Source: Streptococcus suis
Lineage (GTDB): Bacteria; Bacillota; Bacilli; Lactobacillales; Streptococcaceae
Direction of reading: 5' to 3'
Length of the DNA stretch: 64,000 nucleotides
Assembly (NCBI RefSeq): GCF_019794555.1
Contig: NZ_JAIMEP010000001.1
Span: 92,855 to 156,854, forward strand
A program made the translations under genes and the position numbers. A model generated the notes under the pieces. The model was given only the letters and a program-made list of their open reading frames with translations. It had not been told where the DNA came from and ran no database searches. This document shows, piece after piece, positions 45,445 to 55,269 of this stretch (positions are counted from its first letter, which is position 1; each line of letters starts with the position of its first letter).

Positions 45445-45470
45445 CCGTGTCAACTGGCACGGTTCTTTTT
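45445..45470 (+). terminator. Terminator-like hairpin
   Basis: CCGTG...CACGG followed by TTCTTTTTTAA, about 110 bases before the second antitoxin gene. Confidence 0.5.
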
Positions 45471-45580
45471 TAATTTTTATTTATTTTGAAAAGAAAACAT
45501 ACAGAACGAATATAGTTTGTGTATATTTATTTGAAATGATATAATATAGTTATCAACTATACACGAGAGAGGGCTTAGTT

Positions 45581-45868
45581 ATGCCAACAGTAATAAGGGA
45601 TAAACAAATCAATTTCAAAGTAAATTCAGAATACTTTGAATTAGCGAAAGAGGTCTTTCAGGAAAACGGACTGGATATTACATCAGCATTCAATGAATTT
45701 GTACAAGAGGTGGCAATTTCCAAAACACTGCCTTTTAAGACAGTAGAGGAAAAGGAGAGAGAGAAGTTAATTGCTCGACTTCAAGAAGAAGTTTCCACTA
45801 GCTATGAAGCGCTAAAAGCAGATGAAGGGTTGTCGGTTGAGGAAGCGAGAAAGGCAGTACTAGGATAA
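45581..45868 (+). CDS. relB: RelB/DinJ-type antitoxin
   Basis: This 95-residue protein has the RelB/DinJ pattern: DKQINFKVNSEYFELAKEVF, GLDITSAFNEFVQEVAISKTLPF and an acidic C-terminal helix (SVEEARKAVLG). The N-terminal ribbon-helix-helix should autorepress the pair. AGAGAGGG precedes the ATG. The stop overlaps the toxin start by one base (TAATG), so the two are co-translated. Confidence 0.9.
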   Translation: MPTVIRDKQINFKVNSEYFELAKEVFQENGLDITSAFNEFVQEVAISKTLPFKTVEEKEREKLIARLQEEVSTSYEALKADEGLSVEEARKAVLG

Positions 45869-46206
45869 TGGAGAAATATAGAGTCATTATTTCGCCAAGG
45901 CTTATTGAGCAAATCAAAAGTATTAGGGATTATGTTGCTAATGTGAAACTGAGTCCAGAAACTGCAGAGCGTTTAGTAACGGCTATTTTTGATGAAATAG
46001 AGAGCCTAGAACTCTTTCCAGAGCGTGGATTTGATGCTGATGAAAAAATTGGAGTTAAGATTGATAAGAATGGCCGTAGTAGCCGAGGAATAACCATTCA
46101 AAATGGAAAATATATTGTCATCTATACTGTAAACCAGGAAGAGCATTCCGTTGAAGTTGCTTTCTTATTCTCATCAAAGACTGATTATGCTAAACTTTTT
46201 CGATAA
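45868..46206 (+). CDS. RelE/ParE-superfamily toxin
   Basis: This 112-residue protein has YRVIISPRLIEQIKSIRDYV, LSPETAERLVTAIFDEIESLELFPERG and the end strands KYIVIYTVNQEEHSVEVAFLFSSKTDY. The pattern of long N-terminal helices plus terminal beta-strands is that of RelE/ParE toxins. Whether it cleaves mRNA on ribosomes (RelE) or poisons gyrase (ParE) cannot be told from sequence; the RelB/DinJ partner favours an mRNA interferase. It is intact and coupled to its antitoxin. Confidence 0.88.
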   Translation: MEKYRVIISPRLIEQIKSIRDYVANVKLSPETAERLVTAIFDEIESLELFPERGFDADEKIGVKIDKNGRSSRGITIQNGKYIVIYTVNQEEHSVEVAFLFSSKTDYAKLFR

Positions 46207-46523
46207 TAGGGGATATTTATCTATCGATAATGTGGTTGATTCAAAAGAATCTGTGCAAAGTAGCCTTCCTTCAATTGGTGAGAAAGAAACGAATTTCATG
46301 AGTTTCATTGGATAAACGGTATTAGCAACAAGCTTTGCTTTTGTTGCTCGTCAGTGACGTGAAGAAAGAGTCGATTGATAATGGAAATTTTGTAATTTGC
46401 TTACATCTTCTTAGTATAACCCTATAATCTAATGGATAGACAGACTACAAATGTGGTCTGTTTTTTCTTGCGAATTTTCAGGATTTTAATTATAATCATT
46501 CTAAATAAATAATTGGAGTCTGT
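46207..46523. other. Non-coding gap after the second toxin gene
   Basis: About 317 bases with no gene. It holds a hairpin (AGCAACAA-GCTTTGCT-TTTGTTGCT, about 46324-46348) and the third terminator copy at 46440. The hairpin region has no T-run, and no repeat family is recognised. Confidence 0.5.
46440..46466 (+). terminator. Terminator (repeat copy 3)
   Basis: CAGACTACAAATGTGGTCTG followed by TTTTTTC. Including GACAGACTACAAA it is almost identical to the asnS terminator at 44490. Confidence 0.8.
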
Positions 46524-47843
46524 ATGAAAGAAAAGCATTTAGGAATTGAAATCGTGCGTATGGCCATTCCAGCAACGGTTGAAAATATTTTTCAGACCTT
46601 GGTAGGGTTTGTGGATACACTTTTGATTGCACAGTTGGGATTGGTCGCGGTGACGGCAGTTGGTTTGGCCAATACGATTTTAAATGTCTATTTGGCTGTC
46701 TTTATGGCCATTGGTGTTGGTGGTACGGCGCTTATTGCTAGAAGTCTGGGAGCTGGTCACCAAGAAAAGGCCAGATAATATGCTCGCCAAACACAAGAAT
46801 TGTCAATAGCAGGTGGTATCGTATTTGGTTTTATTTCTATCTTCTTTGGTCGGTGGATGTTACAAGCCATGGGAGCAAGCGGTAGTGCTTTGGAGGATGC
46901 TCAAGTCTTCTTTTACTGGGTAGGTGGTTTTTCCCTTCTCCATGCCAGTATGACTAGTTTGGGTACGATTTTGAGGGCGACTGGAGATACGGTGACTCCG
47001 ATGAAGGTGGGAATTATTACCAATGTCACTAATGTTTTACTGGACTACTTCTTGATTTTTGGATTTGGTTCGTGGGATGGTCTGGGGATATTAGGAACAG
47101 CACTTGGAACAATTTTTGCGCGACTTCTTGGCTGCTATTTGCTTACTAGAGAGGTTCAAAAGTCTGAGTTGGCTTTATCATTTCAAAAAAGTGGACTTTG
47201 GAAAGACTATCAGGAACATGTGCATTTGACCATTCCAGCAGCCTTGGAACGCTTAGTGATGCGGTTGGGACAGGTTGTCTATTTTAGTTTAATTGTGGCT
47301 CTTGGGACAACTGTCTATGCCTCTCATATGATTGCAGGTAATATCGAAAGTTTCACCTATATGCCTGCTTATGGCCTTGCGACTGCGGCAGCGGTTTTAA
47401 TTGGGCAATCTTTGGGAAAAGGAGATATCTCTACAGCACGAAAAGTCGCATTTCTAAGCTCAGCCTATGGTGTAGTCATTATGTCCCTACTCGGCATTGT
47501 CTTATATGTCGGGGCTCCAGTATTTGCTCAGCTATTTACCAAAGACCTTGAAGCTATCCATCAAGTCGTCATCGCCCTGAAAATTGATGCTTTTAACCAA
47601 CCGGGGCTTGCGGTTTCATTGATAATGGCTGGCGCACTGCAAGGGTTGGGAGATACCAAGTCTCCACTTTATTCCACAGCCATTGGGATGTGGGGGCTGC
47701 GCGTGGTTGGGGTAATTGTCCTCGGTCAGATCTTGGGATTAGGAATCGCAGGGGTTTGGCTGTCTATTTTGATTGACCTTTTCTTGAGAGCCAACTTCCT
47801 CACATGGCGATTTATGGTAAAAACACGAAAACTAGCTGAATAG
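46524..47843 (+). pseudogene. MATE-family efflux transporter, interrupted by a nonsense codon
   Basis: The reading frame encodes a normal MATE multidrug/cation antiporter of about 439 residues: IEIVRMAIPATVENIFQTLVG, then GVGGTALIARSLGAGHQEKAR, later FGRWMLQAMGAS, DTVTPMKVGI and MIAGNIESFTYMPAYGLATAA. At 46776-46778 an in-frame TAA splits it after 84 residues; the frame is otherwise unbroken on both sides. A single C to T change (CAA to TAA, restoring AR-Q-YARQ) explains it. The downstream part could only be made by reinitiation, for example at TTG 46800, and would lack the first helices. Confidence 0.85.
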
Positions 47844-47854
47844 GCTGGTTTTTT

Positions 47855-47863
47855 GGTATAATA
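47855..47863 (+). promoter_or_regulatory. Extended -10 promoter of ridA
   Basis: TGG-TATAAT about 30 bases before the ATG; AAAGGAG Shine-Dalgarno in the leader. Confidence 0.5.
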
Positions 47864-47892
47864 GTATGAGTAAATAAAAAGGAGATTGACAG

Positions 47893-48273
47893 ATGAAAAC
47901 GATTCATACAGATAAAGCACCCGCAGCAATTGGACCATATGTACAAGGAAAAGTGGTAGGAAACTTCCTCTTCGCTTCCGGTCAAGTTCCTCTTTCACCA
48001 GAAACTGGTGAAGTTATTGGGGAAACCATTCAAGAACAGACGGAACAAGTTTTAAAAAATATTGGCGCGATTTTGGCAGAAGCTGGGACTGATTTTGACC
48101 ATGTTGTAAAGACAACTTGCTTTTTGAAAGACATGAATGACTTTGTAGCATTTAATGAGGTGTACAAAACTGCTTTTTCAGCTGAGTTTCCAGCTCGTTC
48201 TGCTGTAGAGGTGGCTCGTTTGCCTCGTGATGTAAAGGTTGAGATAGAAGTAATAGCAGTTATTGGAGAATAG
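47893..48273 (+). CDS. ridA: RidA family reactive intermediate/imine deaminase
   Basis: This 126-residue YjgF/YER057c/UK114 protein hydrolyses reactive enamine/imine intermediates made by PLP enzymes such as threonine dehydratase. Signatures: [26 protein letters not shown], the active-site arginine in [25 protein letters not shown], and the trimer-interface pattern. It has full length. It is preceded by AAAGGAG and followed, after 22 bases, by rapZ. Confidence 0.93.
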   Translation: MKTIHTDKAPAAIGPYVQGKVVGNFLFASGQVPLSPETGEVIGETIQEQTEQVLKNIGAILAEAGTDFDHVVKTTCFLKDMNDFVAFNEVYKTAFSAEFPARSAVEVARLPRDVKVEIEVIAVIGE

Positions 48274-48295
48274 AGAAAGAACAGGAGGGACTGCC

Positions 48296-49183
48296 ATGTC
48301 AGACAAACTCCATTTGGTCATTGTGACAGGGATGTCAGGAGCTGGTAAAACGGTAGCTATCCAGTCCTTTGAGGATTTGGGTTATTTTACCATTGATAAT
48401 ATGCCACCGACACTTTTACCAAAATTTTTAGAATTAATTCGTCATAGTCAGGATAATAACAAGATCGCTTTGGTGGTGGATATGCGTAGTCGATCTTTCT
48501 TCTCTGAGATTCGAGAAGTGCTCGATGAGATTGAAGGTGCTGAGGATCTAGACTTTAAGGTGCTATTTTTGGATGCGACTGATAATGAATTAGTAGCTCG
48601 TTACAAAGAAACTCGAAGGTCACATCCATTGGCAGCTGATGGTCGCGTATTGGATGGTATTCAGCTTGAACGTGAACTCTTGGCACCATTGAAAAATATG
48701 AGCCAGAATGTGATTGATACTTCTGAATTGACTCCACGAAATTTACGGAAAGCCATTTCAGAGCAATTTGCTAGTCAAGATAATCAGCCATCTTTTCGTA
48801 TCGAAGTGATGTCCTTTGGCTTTAAATATGGCCTGCCTTTAGATGCGGACTTGGTTTTTGATGTTCGTTTCTTGCCAAATCCGTATTATAAATTGGAATT
48901 AAGGCAAATGACCGGATTAGATCAACCTGTTTATGACTACGTGATGGGTCATGCGGAATCAGAAGAGTTTTACAAGCATTTGCTTGGTTTGATTGAACCA
49001 ATTCTGCCTGGTTATCAGAAGGAAGGAAAATCTGTGTTAACAATCGCTATTGGGTGCACGGGCGGTCAACATAGAAGTGTAGCATTTGCCAAACGTCTTG
49101 CAGATGATTTAGAGAGAAACTGGATTGTCAACCGTAGTCATCGCGACAAGGATAGACGGAAGGAAACGGTCAACCGCTCATGA
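48296..49183 (+). CDS. rapZ: RapZ/YvcJ nucleotide-binding protein
   Basis: This 295-residue P-loop protein has Walker [15 protein letters not shown] at the N-terminus, Walker B-like VVDMRSR, and the C-terminal [20 protein letters not shown] domain, with [11 protein letters not shown] tail. In Bacillus YvcJ binds GTP; in enterobacteria RapZ controls glucosamine-6-phosphate synthase sRNAs. The start is ATG 48296 after GGAGGG; an earlier in-frame ATG at 48263 lies inside ridA. It forms the conserved rapZ-yvcK-whiA operon with 4-base overlaps. Confidence 0.95.
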   Translation: MSDKLHLVIVTGMSGAGKTVAIQSFEDLGYFTIDNMPPTLLPKFLELIRHSQDNNKIALVVDMRSRSFFSEIREVLDEIEGAEDLDFKVLFLDATDNELVARYKETRRSHPLAADGRVLDGIQLERELLAPLKNMSQNVIDTSELTPRNLRKAISEQFASQDNQPSFRIEVMSFGFKYGLPLDADLVFDVRFLPNPYYKLELRQMTGLDQPVYDYVMGHAESEEFYKHLLGLIEPILPGYQKEGKSVLTIAIGCTGGQHRSVAFAKRLADDLERNWIVNRSHRDKDRRKETVNRS

Positions 49184-50154
49184 GAAAACCAAAGATTACA
49201 GTGATTGGAGGCGGAACGGGGATTCCTGTGATTTTGAAGAGCCTTCGTGCCAAGGATGCCGATATCACAGCGATAGTGACTGTTGCTGATGATGGAGGTT
49301 CGTCAGGCGAGATTCGTCAGGCCTTACAGGTTACTCCTCCGGGTGACTTGCGAAATGTGTTGTTAGCCATGTCGGATATGCCAAAGCTTTATGAAAAGAT
49401 TTTTCAGTATCGATTTGCTGAATCGGATGGCCCCTTGGCTGGTCATCCTCTGGGAAACTTGATTATTGCGGGTATTTCTGAAATGCAAGGATCTACATAT
49501 GATGCCATGCGTTTATTGACACGCTTCTTTCATACGACTGGTCGTATCTATCCGTCTAGTGAAACGCCTTTAACCCTACATGCTGTTTTTACAGATGGGA
49601 CAGAAGTGGTTGGTGAAAGTAACATTGCTAACTACAAGGGTATGATAGGGCATGTTTACGTGACCAATACATATAATGATGAGGAGCCGAAAGCCAGCCG
49701 TCAAGTAGTACAATCGATTATGGACAGCGACTTGGTTGTTTTAGGACCAGGCTCTCTGTATACCTCTATCTTACCTAATATCATGATTCCAGATATTGGT
49801 AAGGCACTTTGTGAGACAGAAGCTCAAGTCGTCTATATTTGTAACATCATGACACAGCGGGGCGAAACAGAATCATTTACAGATGCTAATCACGTCAGTG
49901 TATTGAATGCTCATTTGGCCAGTCAATTTGTTGATACTGTTCTTGTGAATATTGAACCCGTTCCTCAAGAATACATGAATACCCATGATTTTGATGAGTA
50001 TTTGGTGCAAGTTAAGCATGATTTTCGAGGCTTACAGGACCAGGGCTGTCGCATCATTTCTTCCAACTTTTTGAAACTAGAAAATGGTGGTGCCTTCCAC
50101 GATGGGGATTTAGTCGTGGAAGAGCTATTTAACATTTTGCAGGTGCGAACATGA
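49180..50154 (+). CDS. yvcK: YvcK/CofD-like gluconeogenesis factor
   Basis: This 324-residue protein has [18 protein letters not shown] at the N-terminus, [28 protein letters not shown] and [18 protein letters not shown]. YvcK binds UDP-sugars and is needed for normal growth on gluconeogenic substrates and for cell-wall precursor balance. The start overlaps the rapZ stop by 4 bases, and its own stop overlaps whiA (ATGA). Full length. Confidence 0.95.
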   Translation: MRKPKITVIGGGTGIPVILKSLRAKDADITAIVTVADDGGSSGEIRQALQVTPPGDLRNVLLAMSDMPKLYEKIFQYRFAESDGPLAGHPLGNLIIAGISEMQGSTYDAMRLLTRFFHTTGRIYPSSETPLTLHAVFTDGTEVVGESNIANYKGMIGHVYVTNTYNDEEPKASRQVVQSIMDSDLVVLGPGSLYTSILPNIMIPDIGKALCETEAQVVYICNIMTQRGETESFTDANHVSVLNAHLASQFVDTVLVNIEPVPQEYMNTHDFDEYLVQVKHDFRGLQDQGCRIISSNFLKLENGGAFHDGDLVVEELFNILQVRT

Positions 50155-51062
50155 GTTTCACTGTGCAGGTTAAAGAAGAATTACTGCTTCAATCCAATCA
50201 AAATAAAAGTGAACTGTCAGCCATTATCAAGTTAGCCGGTAGTCTTGGTCTTGCTTCTTCAGGGCTGACTCTTTCGATTAGCACTGAAAACGCCAAGATT
50301 GCGCGTCATATCTATGAACTCTTCTTTCACTTTTACCAGATAAAAGCAGAAATTCGGCATCATCAAAAGTCAAATTTAAAGAAAAATCGTGTTTATTCGG
50401 TTTTTGTGCAAGATGGGGTCAACGAGATTCTCAATGATCTCCATCTGGCTGACAGTTTTTTTGGTTTGGATACAGGGATTTCACCAAGAGTTTTGGAAAA
50501 TGATTCGTGGAGTCAGGCTTATTTACGTGGAGCTTTTTTAGCAAGTGGTTCTGTAAAGGATCCTGAAAAAGGCAAATACCAATTGGAAATTGCCTCTGTC
50601 TATAGTGATCATGCCTATGACTTGGCCAATTTGATGCAGAAATTTCTATTGGATGCAAAGGTTATAGAGCGGTCGAAGGGAACTATTACCTACTTGCAAC
50701 GGGCAGAAGATATTATGGACTTCCTTTTGGTGATTGGGGCAGAAGATGCAAAGACTGAGTTTGAAAACGTGAAATTGTTACGGGAAGCCCGGAATGATTT
50801 AAATCGTGCTACTAATGCTGAAGCGGCCAATATTGCCAAGACAGTCACTGCTAGCATGAAAACCATTAATAATATTATTAAAATAATGGATACAATCGGT
50901 ATAGACCAGCTGTCAGGTGATTTACAAGAAATTGCTCAATTGCGCATTCAACATCCTGATTATTCGATCCAGCAGTTAGCTGAAAGCCTGTCACAGCCCA
51001 TTACCAAGAGTGGTGTTAACCATCGTTTACGTAAGTTAAATAAAATTGCAGAAGAATTATAG
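50151..51062 (+). CDS. whiA: WhiA family DNA-binding protein
   Basis: This 303-residue protein combines an N-terminal degenerate LAGLIDADG homing-endonuclease fold (about 1-190; [23 protein letters not shown]) with a C-terminal helix-turn-helix ([20 protein letters not shown], then [13 protein letters not shown]). In Firmicutes WhiA binds the nucleoid and affects division and chromosome segregation. It is the last gene of the rapZ-yvcK-whiA operon, followed by a strong terminator. Confidence 0.95.
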   Translation: MSFTVQVKEELLLQSNQNKSELSAIIKLAGSLGLASSGLTLSISTENAKIARHIYELFFHFYQIKAEIRHHQKSNLKKNRVYSVFVQDGVNEILNDLHLADSFFGLDTGISPRVLENDSWSQAYLRGAFLASGSVKDPEKGKYQLEIASVYSDHAYDLANLMQKFLLDAKVIERSKGTITYLQRAEDIMDFLLVIGAEDAKTEFENVKLLREARNDLNRATNAEAANIAKTVTASMKTINNIIKIMDTIGIDQLSGDLQEIAQLRIQHPDYSIQQLAESLSQPITKSGVNHRLRKLNKIAEEL

Positions 51063-51073
51063 GTGTTGTTGTG

Positions 51074-51144
51074 AATAATCACTTCCTGCTCTGTTTCAGT
51101 TCTCATCGAGTAAGGAGCTGTGGCAGTAGGTGATTATTTTTTTG
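51074..51144 (+). terminator. Terminator of the rapZ-yvcK-whiA operon
   Basis: AATAATCACTTCCTGCT pairs with GGCAGTAGGTGATTATT around a 30-base loop, then TTTTT. Confidence 0.8.
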
Positions 51145-51242
51145 TGTGCAGCGATTTTGTATCCGCTTCCATAAATGTTAGATTTTATCGATTCGGTATG
51201 GTAAAATATACATAGAAGATTGTCGTGATTGGAGGTTTCTGA

Positions 51243-51938
51243 ATGATTAGTAATGAACAGTATGATTATCTCAAAACACATCAGACATTTGCACAACTTA
51301 CCAGAGAAGCTTTTGATCAGTTAGCGAGGCATATCCGTTTTAGAAAGATTGCTAAGGGACAGGTCATTTTTTATGCACAGGACCCAAGAGATTACTTTTT
51401 TGTCTTGTCTCGTGGTTATGCCCGTATTGAACAGTACGATGAGACGGATACCTTTACCTATCTTGACTACATTCGGGAAGACAGTGCCTTTCCTTTTGGC
51501 GGGATGTTTCAAGATAAGGACTATTTTTACACAGCAATTGCGATTACAGATGTAGAATGTTTCATCATTCCCATGGACTTATTTGAATCTCTCTCGATGG
51601 TCAATCCAAGGCAGCTTGTCTATATTTGTAAAAAACTATCCCGTGTTTTACACTTTCAGGAGTTACGCTTGCGAAATGCCCTCCAATCCAAGGCAACTGA
51701 GCGGGTGATTCAAGTTCTTGCCTTGCTTTATTGGGATATGTGTCAACGGAATCACCTATCATCCTTGCCATTTGAAATCCATATCTTGGAGCTATCTCAA
51801 TTGGCAGCAACGACACGAGAAACAGTTAGTCATGTGCTAAAACAGCTGATTAGTGAAGAAAAAATTACTTATTGCCATAAAAAATTAACCTATTTAGATA
51901 CCACCTTTTTCTTAGAGAATTTGACAGAAACACATTGA
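51243..51938 (+). CDS. flpS: Crp/Fnr-family regulator FlpS (activator of the arginine deiminase genes)
   Basis: This 231-residue regulator has an N-terminal cyclic-nucleotide-type beta-roll (about 15-120; IAKGQVIFYAQDPRDYFFVLSRG) and a C-terminal winged helix (LELSQLAATTRETVSHVLKQLISEEKI). Gene position directly upstream of arcA matches FlpS of S. suis, which is known to activate the arc operon under oxygen limitation. Cysteines that could hold a cofactor are few and scattered (FIIPMD follows VEC, then YICKKL, MCQRN and YCHKK). It has its own promoter region (TGG-TAAAAT near 51200) and GGAGG before ATG. Confidence 0.9.
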   Translation: MISNEQYDYLKTHQTFAQLTREAFDQLARHIRFRKIAKGQVIFYAQDPRDYFFVLSRGYARIEQYDETDTFTYLDYIREDSAFPFGGMFQDKDYFYTAIAITDVECFIIPMDLFESLSMVNPRQLVYICKKLSRVLHFQELRLRNALQSKATERVIQVLALLYWDMCQRNHLSSLPFEIHILELSQLAATTRETVSHVLKQLISEEKITYCHKKLTYLDTTFFLENLTETH

Positions 51939-51952
51939 TGTTTCTGTTTTTT
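51924..51952 (+). terminator. flpS terminator
   Basis: ACAGAAACA-CATTGA-TGTTTCTGT followed by TTTTT: 9-bp perfect stem, partly overlapping the stop codon. Confidence 0.85.
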
Positions 51953-52338
51953 ATTCCATTGATTGGAATAGAGGTGTAAGTGTTGAATGAAGAGCATCAT
52001 CACTTTTAATGGTTTTGAAGCCTCGTCACTTTCGGCTCTGCACTTCTATCCCTTATTTGAAAGCTAAGTCATTTGATTATCTTATTTTTTGATAAAAAAT
52101 AAAAATGCATATGATAATATAGAAATTGTAAATATGCGAATATTTTCGTAATTTTTTGAAGAATACCCAAAAATAATGGATAAAATGAGATGAATTTCGC
52201 AAAATTGATGCCAAAAATTTCACTTCCAAACAAAGATCCTTTGATACACTACAGATATAAAGTGGAAAGGGAATGAAGGAAAGCGTACGGTCCTCCACCT
52301 TTCCCAGCCAAGAAAAAATATCAAAGGAGGGGGCTCTG
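51953..52338 (+). promoter_or_regulatory. arcA upstream regulatory region
   Basis: About 390 non-coding bases before arcA, A+T rich. AATATGCGAATATTTTCGTA (about 52131-52150) resembles an ArgR box. GAAAGCGTACGG (about 52278-52290) resembles half or more of a CcpA cre site. A -10-like GATACACT lies near 52240. The assignments are weak individually, but ArgR, CcpA and FlpS control is known for this operon in S. suis. Confidence 0.45.
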
Positions 52339-53568
52339 ATGTCACAAAGTCCAATTCATGTATTTTCAGAAATCGGGAAACTAAAAACGGTTATGCTCCA
52401 TCGACCAGGTAAAGAAATTGAAAATTTGATGCCTGATCATCTTGAACGGTTGTTATTTGATGATATTCCTTTCTTAGAAGACGCGCAAAAAGAGCATGAT
52501 GCCTTTGCGCAAGCTCTTCGAGATGAAGGCGTAGAAGTGTTATATTTGGAACAGTTGGCGGCGGAATCACTGACTAGTCCAGAAATTCGTGAACAATTTA
52601 TTGATGAATACTTAGAAGAGGCCAACATTCGTGGTCGGATGTGTAGAAAAGCCATTCGGAAACTCTTACTTGCAATTGAGGACAATAAAGAGCTAATTGA
52701 AAAGACTATGGCAGGTATTCAAAAAGCTGAATTGCCATCAGATGACATTGAAGAAAAAGGGTTAACAGATCTTGTTGAATCATCGTACCCATTTGCAATC
52801 GATCCGATGCCAAACCTGTATTTTACACGGGATCCTTTCGCAACAATAGGGAATGCGGTATCGCTTAACCACATGTATTCAGAAACCCGCAACCGTGAAA
52901 CCATTTATGGTAAGTATATTTTTACCTACCACCCAGTCTATGGTGGCAAGGTTCCGCTGGTATATAACAGAAATGAAACCACACGTATTGAGGGTGGCGA
53001 TGAGCTGATTTTATCCAAGGATGTGCTTGCGGTTGGGATCTCTCAACGGACAGACGCAGCTTCCATTGAAAAACTCCTCATTAACATATTTGAAAGAGGC
53101 GTTGGCTTTAAGAAGGTCCTTGCATTTGAATTTGCCAATAGTCGAAAATTCATGCATTTGGACACTGTTTTCACCATGGTAGATTATGATAAATTTACCA
53201 TTCACCCAGAAATTGAAGGTAGCTTGCGTGTCTTCTCCGTTACTTATGAAAATGAAGAGCTTCATATTGAAGAAGAACATGGTGATTTGGCTGAATTATT
53301 AGCTGCAAACTTAGGCGTTGAAAAAGTTGACTTGATTCGTTGTGGTGGGGAAAATATTGTAGCTGCTGGTCGGGAACAATGGAACGATGGTTCCAATACC
53401 TTGACCATCGCACCAGGGGTTGTCGTTGTGTACAAACGAAATACCATTACCAATGCCATCCTAGAATCAAAAGGTCTTCGGTTAATCAAGATTAGCGGTA
53501 GTGAATTAGTTCGGGGTCGTGGTGGACCACGTTGCATGTCTATGCCTTTTGTCAGAGAGGATATCTAA
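52339..53568 (+). CDS. arcA: Arginine deiminase
   Basis: This 409-residue enzyme hydrolyses arginine to citrulline and ammonia, the first step of the arginine deiminase pathway for ATP and acid resistance. Conserved residues: [21 protein letters not shown], the catalytic His in [10 protein letters not shown], and the nucleophilic Cys in [12 protein letters not shown] near the C-terminus. ATG 52339 is chosen because AAAGGAGGG lies just upstream; a longer frame from 52273 lacks a ribosome site. The GNAT gene begins with no intergenic bases. Confidence 0.97.
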   Translation: MSQSPIHVFSEIGKLKTVMLHRPGKEIENLMPDHLERLLFDDIPFLEDAQKEHDAFAQALRDEGVEVLYLEQLAAESLTSPEIREQFIDEYLEEANIRGRMCRKAIRKLLLAIEDNKELIEKTMAGIQKAELPSDDIEEKGLTDLVESSYPFAIDPMPNLYFTRDPFATIGNAVSLNHMYSETRNRETIYGKYIFTYHPVYGGKVPLVYNRNETTRIEGGDELILSKDVLAVGISQRTDAASIEKLLINIFERGVGFKKVLAFEFANSRKFMHLDTVFTMVDYDKFTIHPEIEGSLRVFSVTYENEELHIEEEHGDLAELLAANLGVEKVDLIRCGGENIVAAGREQWNDGSNTLTIAPGVVVVYKRNTITNAILESKGLRLIKISGSELVRGRGGPRCMSMPFVREDI

Positions 53569-54015
53569 ATGAATGAACCAGATATTGAACTGGTTATTGG
53601 AAGTGAGCCTTGGCATCGTGCATGTTCTGTGTACGTAAGATATCGTGTCTTTGTAATGGAAAAATCCATCGCACGAGAAGATGAGTTTGATCAATATGAC
53701 GAAGTTGGACGTGTCTATGCCAATCTACAAGTTCATGGCGAGCCAGTTTCTACCGGCCGTTTCTTACCAACAGAATCTGGATCTGCAAGATTGACTCGGA
53801 TTGCTACCCTGGCTCCACACCGTGGGAAGGGATATGCTCGGGAAATTATCCAAAAATTGGAAGAATATGCCAAAAACACGAATGTTTTATGTATAAATAT
53901 ACATTCTGAGTTGACAGCTAAAACATTTTATGAGATGCTGGGTTATCAGCCAACTTCCGAAATCTATTTAGAAGATGGTGAATGGTGTCAGACTCTGACC
54001 AAAAATTTAAGGTAA
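53569..54015 (+). CDS. GNAT-family acetyltransferase within the arc operon
   Basis: This 148-residue acetyltransferase has [41 protein letters not shown] (acetyl-CoA loop RGKGYA) and [21 protein letters not shown]. The closest pattern is the ElaA/YjcF-like GNAT group. The acceptor is unknown. The start follows the arcA stop directly and the arcB start is 18 bases after its stop. A GNAT gene at this place also occurs in other streptococcal arc operons, suggesting a conserved but undefined link to arginine catabolism. Confidence 0.85.
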   Translation: MNEPDIELVIGSEPWHRACSVYVRYRVFVMEKSIAREDEFDQYDEVGRVYANLQVHGEPVSTGRFLPTESGSARLTRIATLAPHRGKGYAREIIQKLEEYAKNTNVLCINIHSELTAKTFYEMLGYQPTSEIYLEDGEWCQTLTKNLR

Positions 54016-54032
54016 AGAAGAGGAGAAGGATA

Positions 54033-55046
54033 ATGACAAACATTTTTAAAGGCAGACATTTTTTAGCGGAAAAAGATTTCACTCGCGCTGAATTAGAATG
54101 GTTGATTGATTTTGCGGCTCACTTAAAGGATTTGAAAAAGCGCAATATCCCTCATCGCTATTTAGAAGGTAAAAATATTGCTCTCTTATTTGAAAAAACA
54201 TCCACTCGTACACGTGCTGCGTTTACTGTTGCGGCGATTGACTTGGGTGCACACCCTGAATATCTAGGCGCTAATGATATCCAGCTTGGTAAAAAAGAAT
54301 CCACAGAAGATACAGCTAAGGTATTGGGACGTATGTTCGATGGGATTGAGTTCCGTGGTTTCAGCCAAAAGATGGTGGAAGAATTGGCCGAATTTTCAGG
54401 TGTTCCTGTATGGAATGGTTTGACAGATGCATGGCACCCGACTCAAATGTTGGCTGACTATCTGACTGTGAAAGAAAACTTTGGCAAGTTAGAAGGATTG
54501 ACCTTGGTATACTGTGGTGACGGACGAAACAATGTGGCGAATTCTCTCTTGGTAACAGGGGCTATTCTTGGTGTCAATGTGCACATCTTCTCACCAAAAG
54601 AACTCTTCCCAGACGAAACAGTGGTAGCACTTGCAGAAGGATTTGCTAAAGAATCTGGTGCGCGTGTATTGATTACGGACAATGCTGACGAGGCTGTTAA
54701 AGGTGCAGATGTCCTCTATACAGACGTTTGGGTATCAATGGGTGAAGAATCTAAATTTGAAGAACGTGTGAAATTATTAAAACCATATCAAGTAAACATG
54801 GATTTGGTGAAAAAAGCAGAAAATGAGAATCTGATTTTCTTGCACTGCTTGCCAGCCTTCCATGATACTAATACTGTATATGGTAAAGATGTTGCTGAAA
54901 AATTTGGTGTAGAAGAAATGGAAGTAACGGATGAAGTATTCCGTAGCAAATATGCTCGCCATTTTGACCAAGCTGAAAATCGCATGCATACCATTAAAGC
55001 AGTGATGGCAGCTACTTTAGGGGATCCATTTGTACCACGTGTGTAG
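54033..55046 (+). CDS. arcB: Catabolic ornithine carbamoyltransferase
   Basis: This 337-residue enzyme splits citrulline with phosphate into ornithine and carbamoyl phosphate. Motifs: [13 protein letters not shown] (carbamoyl-phosphate site), [20 protein letters not shown], and HCLPAFHD (active-site Cys). ATG 54033 follows GAGGAGAAGG; an upstream in-frame start at 53982 lies inside the GNAT gene. Full length. A RUP-like repeat separates it from arcC. Confidence 0.96.
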   Translation: MTNIFKGRHFLAEKDFTRAELEWLIDFAAHLKDLKKRNIPHRYLEGKNIALLFEKTSTRTRAAFTVAAIDLGAHPEYLGANDIQLGKKESTEDTAKVLGRMFDGIEFRGFSQKMVEELAEFSGVPVWNGLTDAWHPTQMLADYLTVKENFGKLEGLTLVYCGDGRNNVANSLLVTGAILGVNVHIFSPKELFPDETVVALAEGFAKESGARVLITDNADEAVKGADVLYTDVWVSMGEESKFEERVKLLKPYQVNMDLVKKAENENLIFLHCLPAFHDTNTVYGKDVAEKFGVEEMEVTDEVFRSKYARHFDQAENRMHTIKAVMAATLGDPFVPRV

Positions 55047-55048
55047 CT

Positions 55049-55155
55049 TATACTCAATGAAAATCAAAAGTAGCCTAGGAAACGATGTCGAAGATAGAAC
55101 TGGAGTTCATCAAGGCAAGTTGACAACGGATAATTTTGATTTTCGAAGAGTATTA
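55049..55155. repeat. RUP-like repeat inserted between arcB and arcC
   Basis: About 107 bases with inverted ends: TACTCAATGAAAATCAAAA on the left and, inward on the minus strand, TACTCTTCGAAAATCAAAA on the right. The length and ends match the pneumococcal RUP element, a MITE thought to be moved by IS630-type transposase. The flanks are TA. It starts 3 bases after the arcB stop. Confidence 0.8.
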
Positions 55156-55180
55156 AATGGTCAGTGAAGTCATCATGTAT

Positions 55181-55213
55181 GGGGACCGGATTCAATTTTG
55201 ACCCTGTCCCCAG
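55181..55213 (+). terminator. Hairpin before arcC (possible attenuator)
   Basis: TGGGGAC at the left pairs with GTCCCCA at the right around a 19-base loop. Only GTTTG follows, so termination would be weak at best. Confidence 0.35.
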
Positions 55214-55269
55214 TTTGAAAATCAGAAATGTAAGCGATTTCTTTATAGAAAGGAGGGAAGAAAATCAAT

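Larger units (their letters stand above)
45200..45580. other. Non-coding gap between two toxin-antitoxin loci
   Basis: About 380 bases without a gene. It contains an A+T-rich dyad (ATATCAAAT...ATTTGATAT, 45215-45245) and a GCATGC/GCATG hairpin within GAAAT/ATTTC (about 45309-45338). Two terminators (45361 and 45445) and the promoter region of the second antitoxin lie here. No open frame with a Shine-Dalgarno was found. Confidence 0.6.

Noticed and set aside
46800..47843. A separate 347-residue MATE half-gene
   Set aside because: It is the same reading frame as the upstream 84 residues with one in-frame stop, starts only with TTG and lacks a ribosome site; treated as one broken gene.
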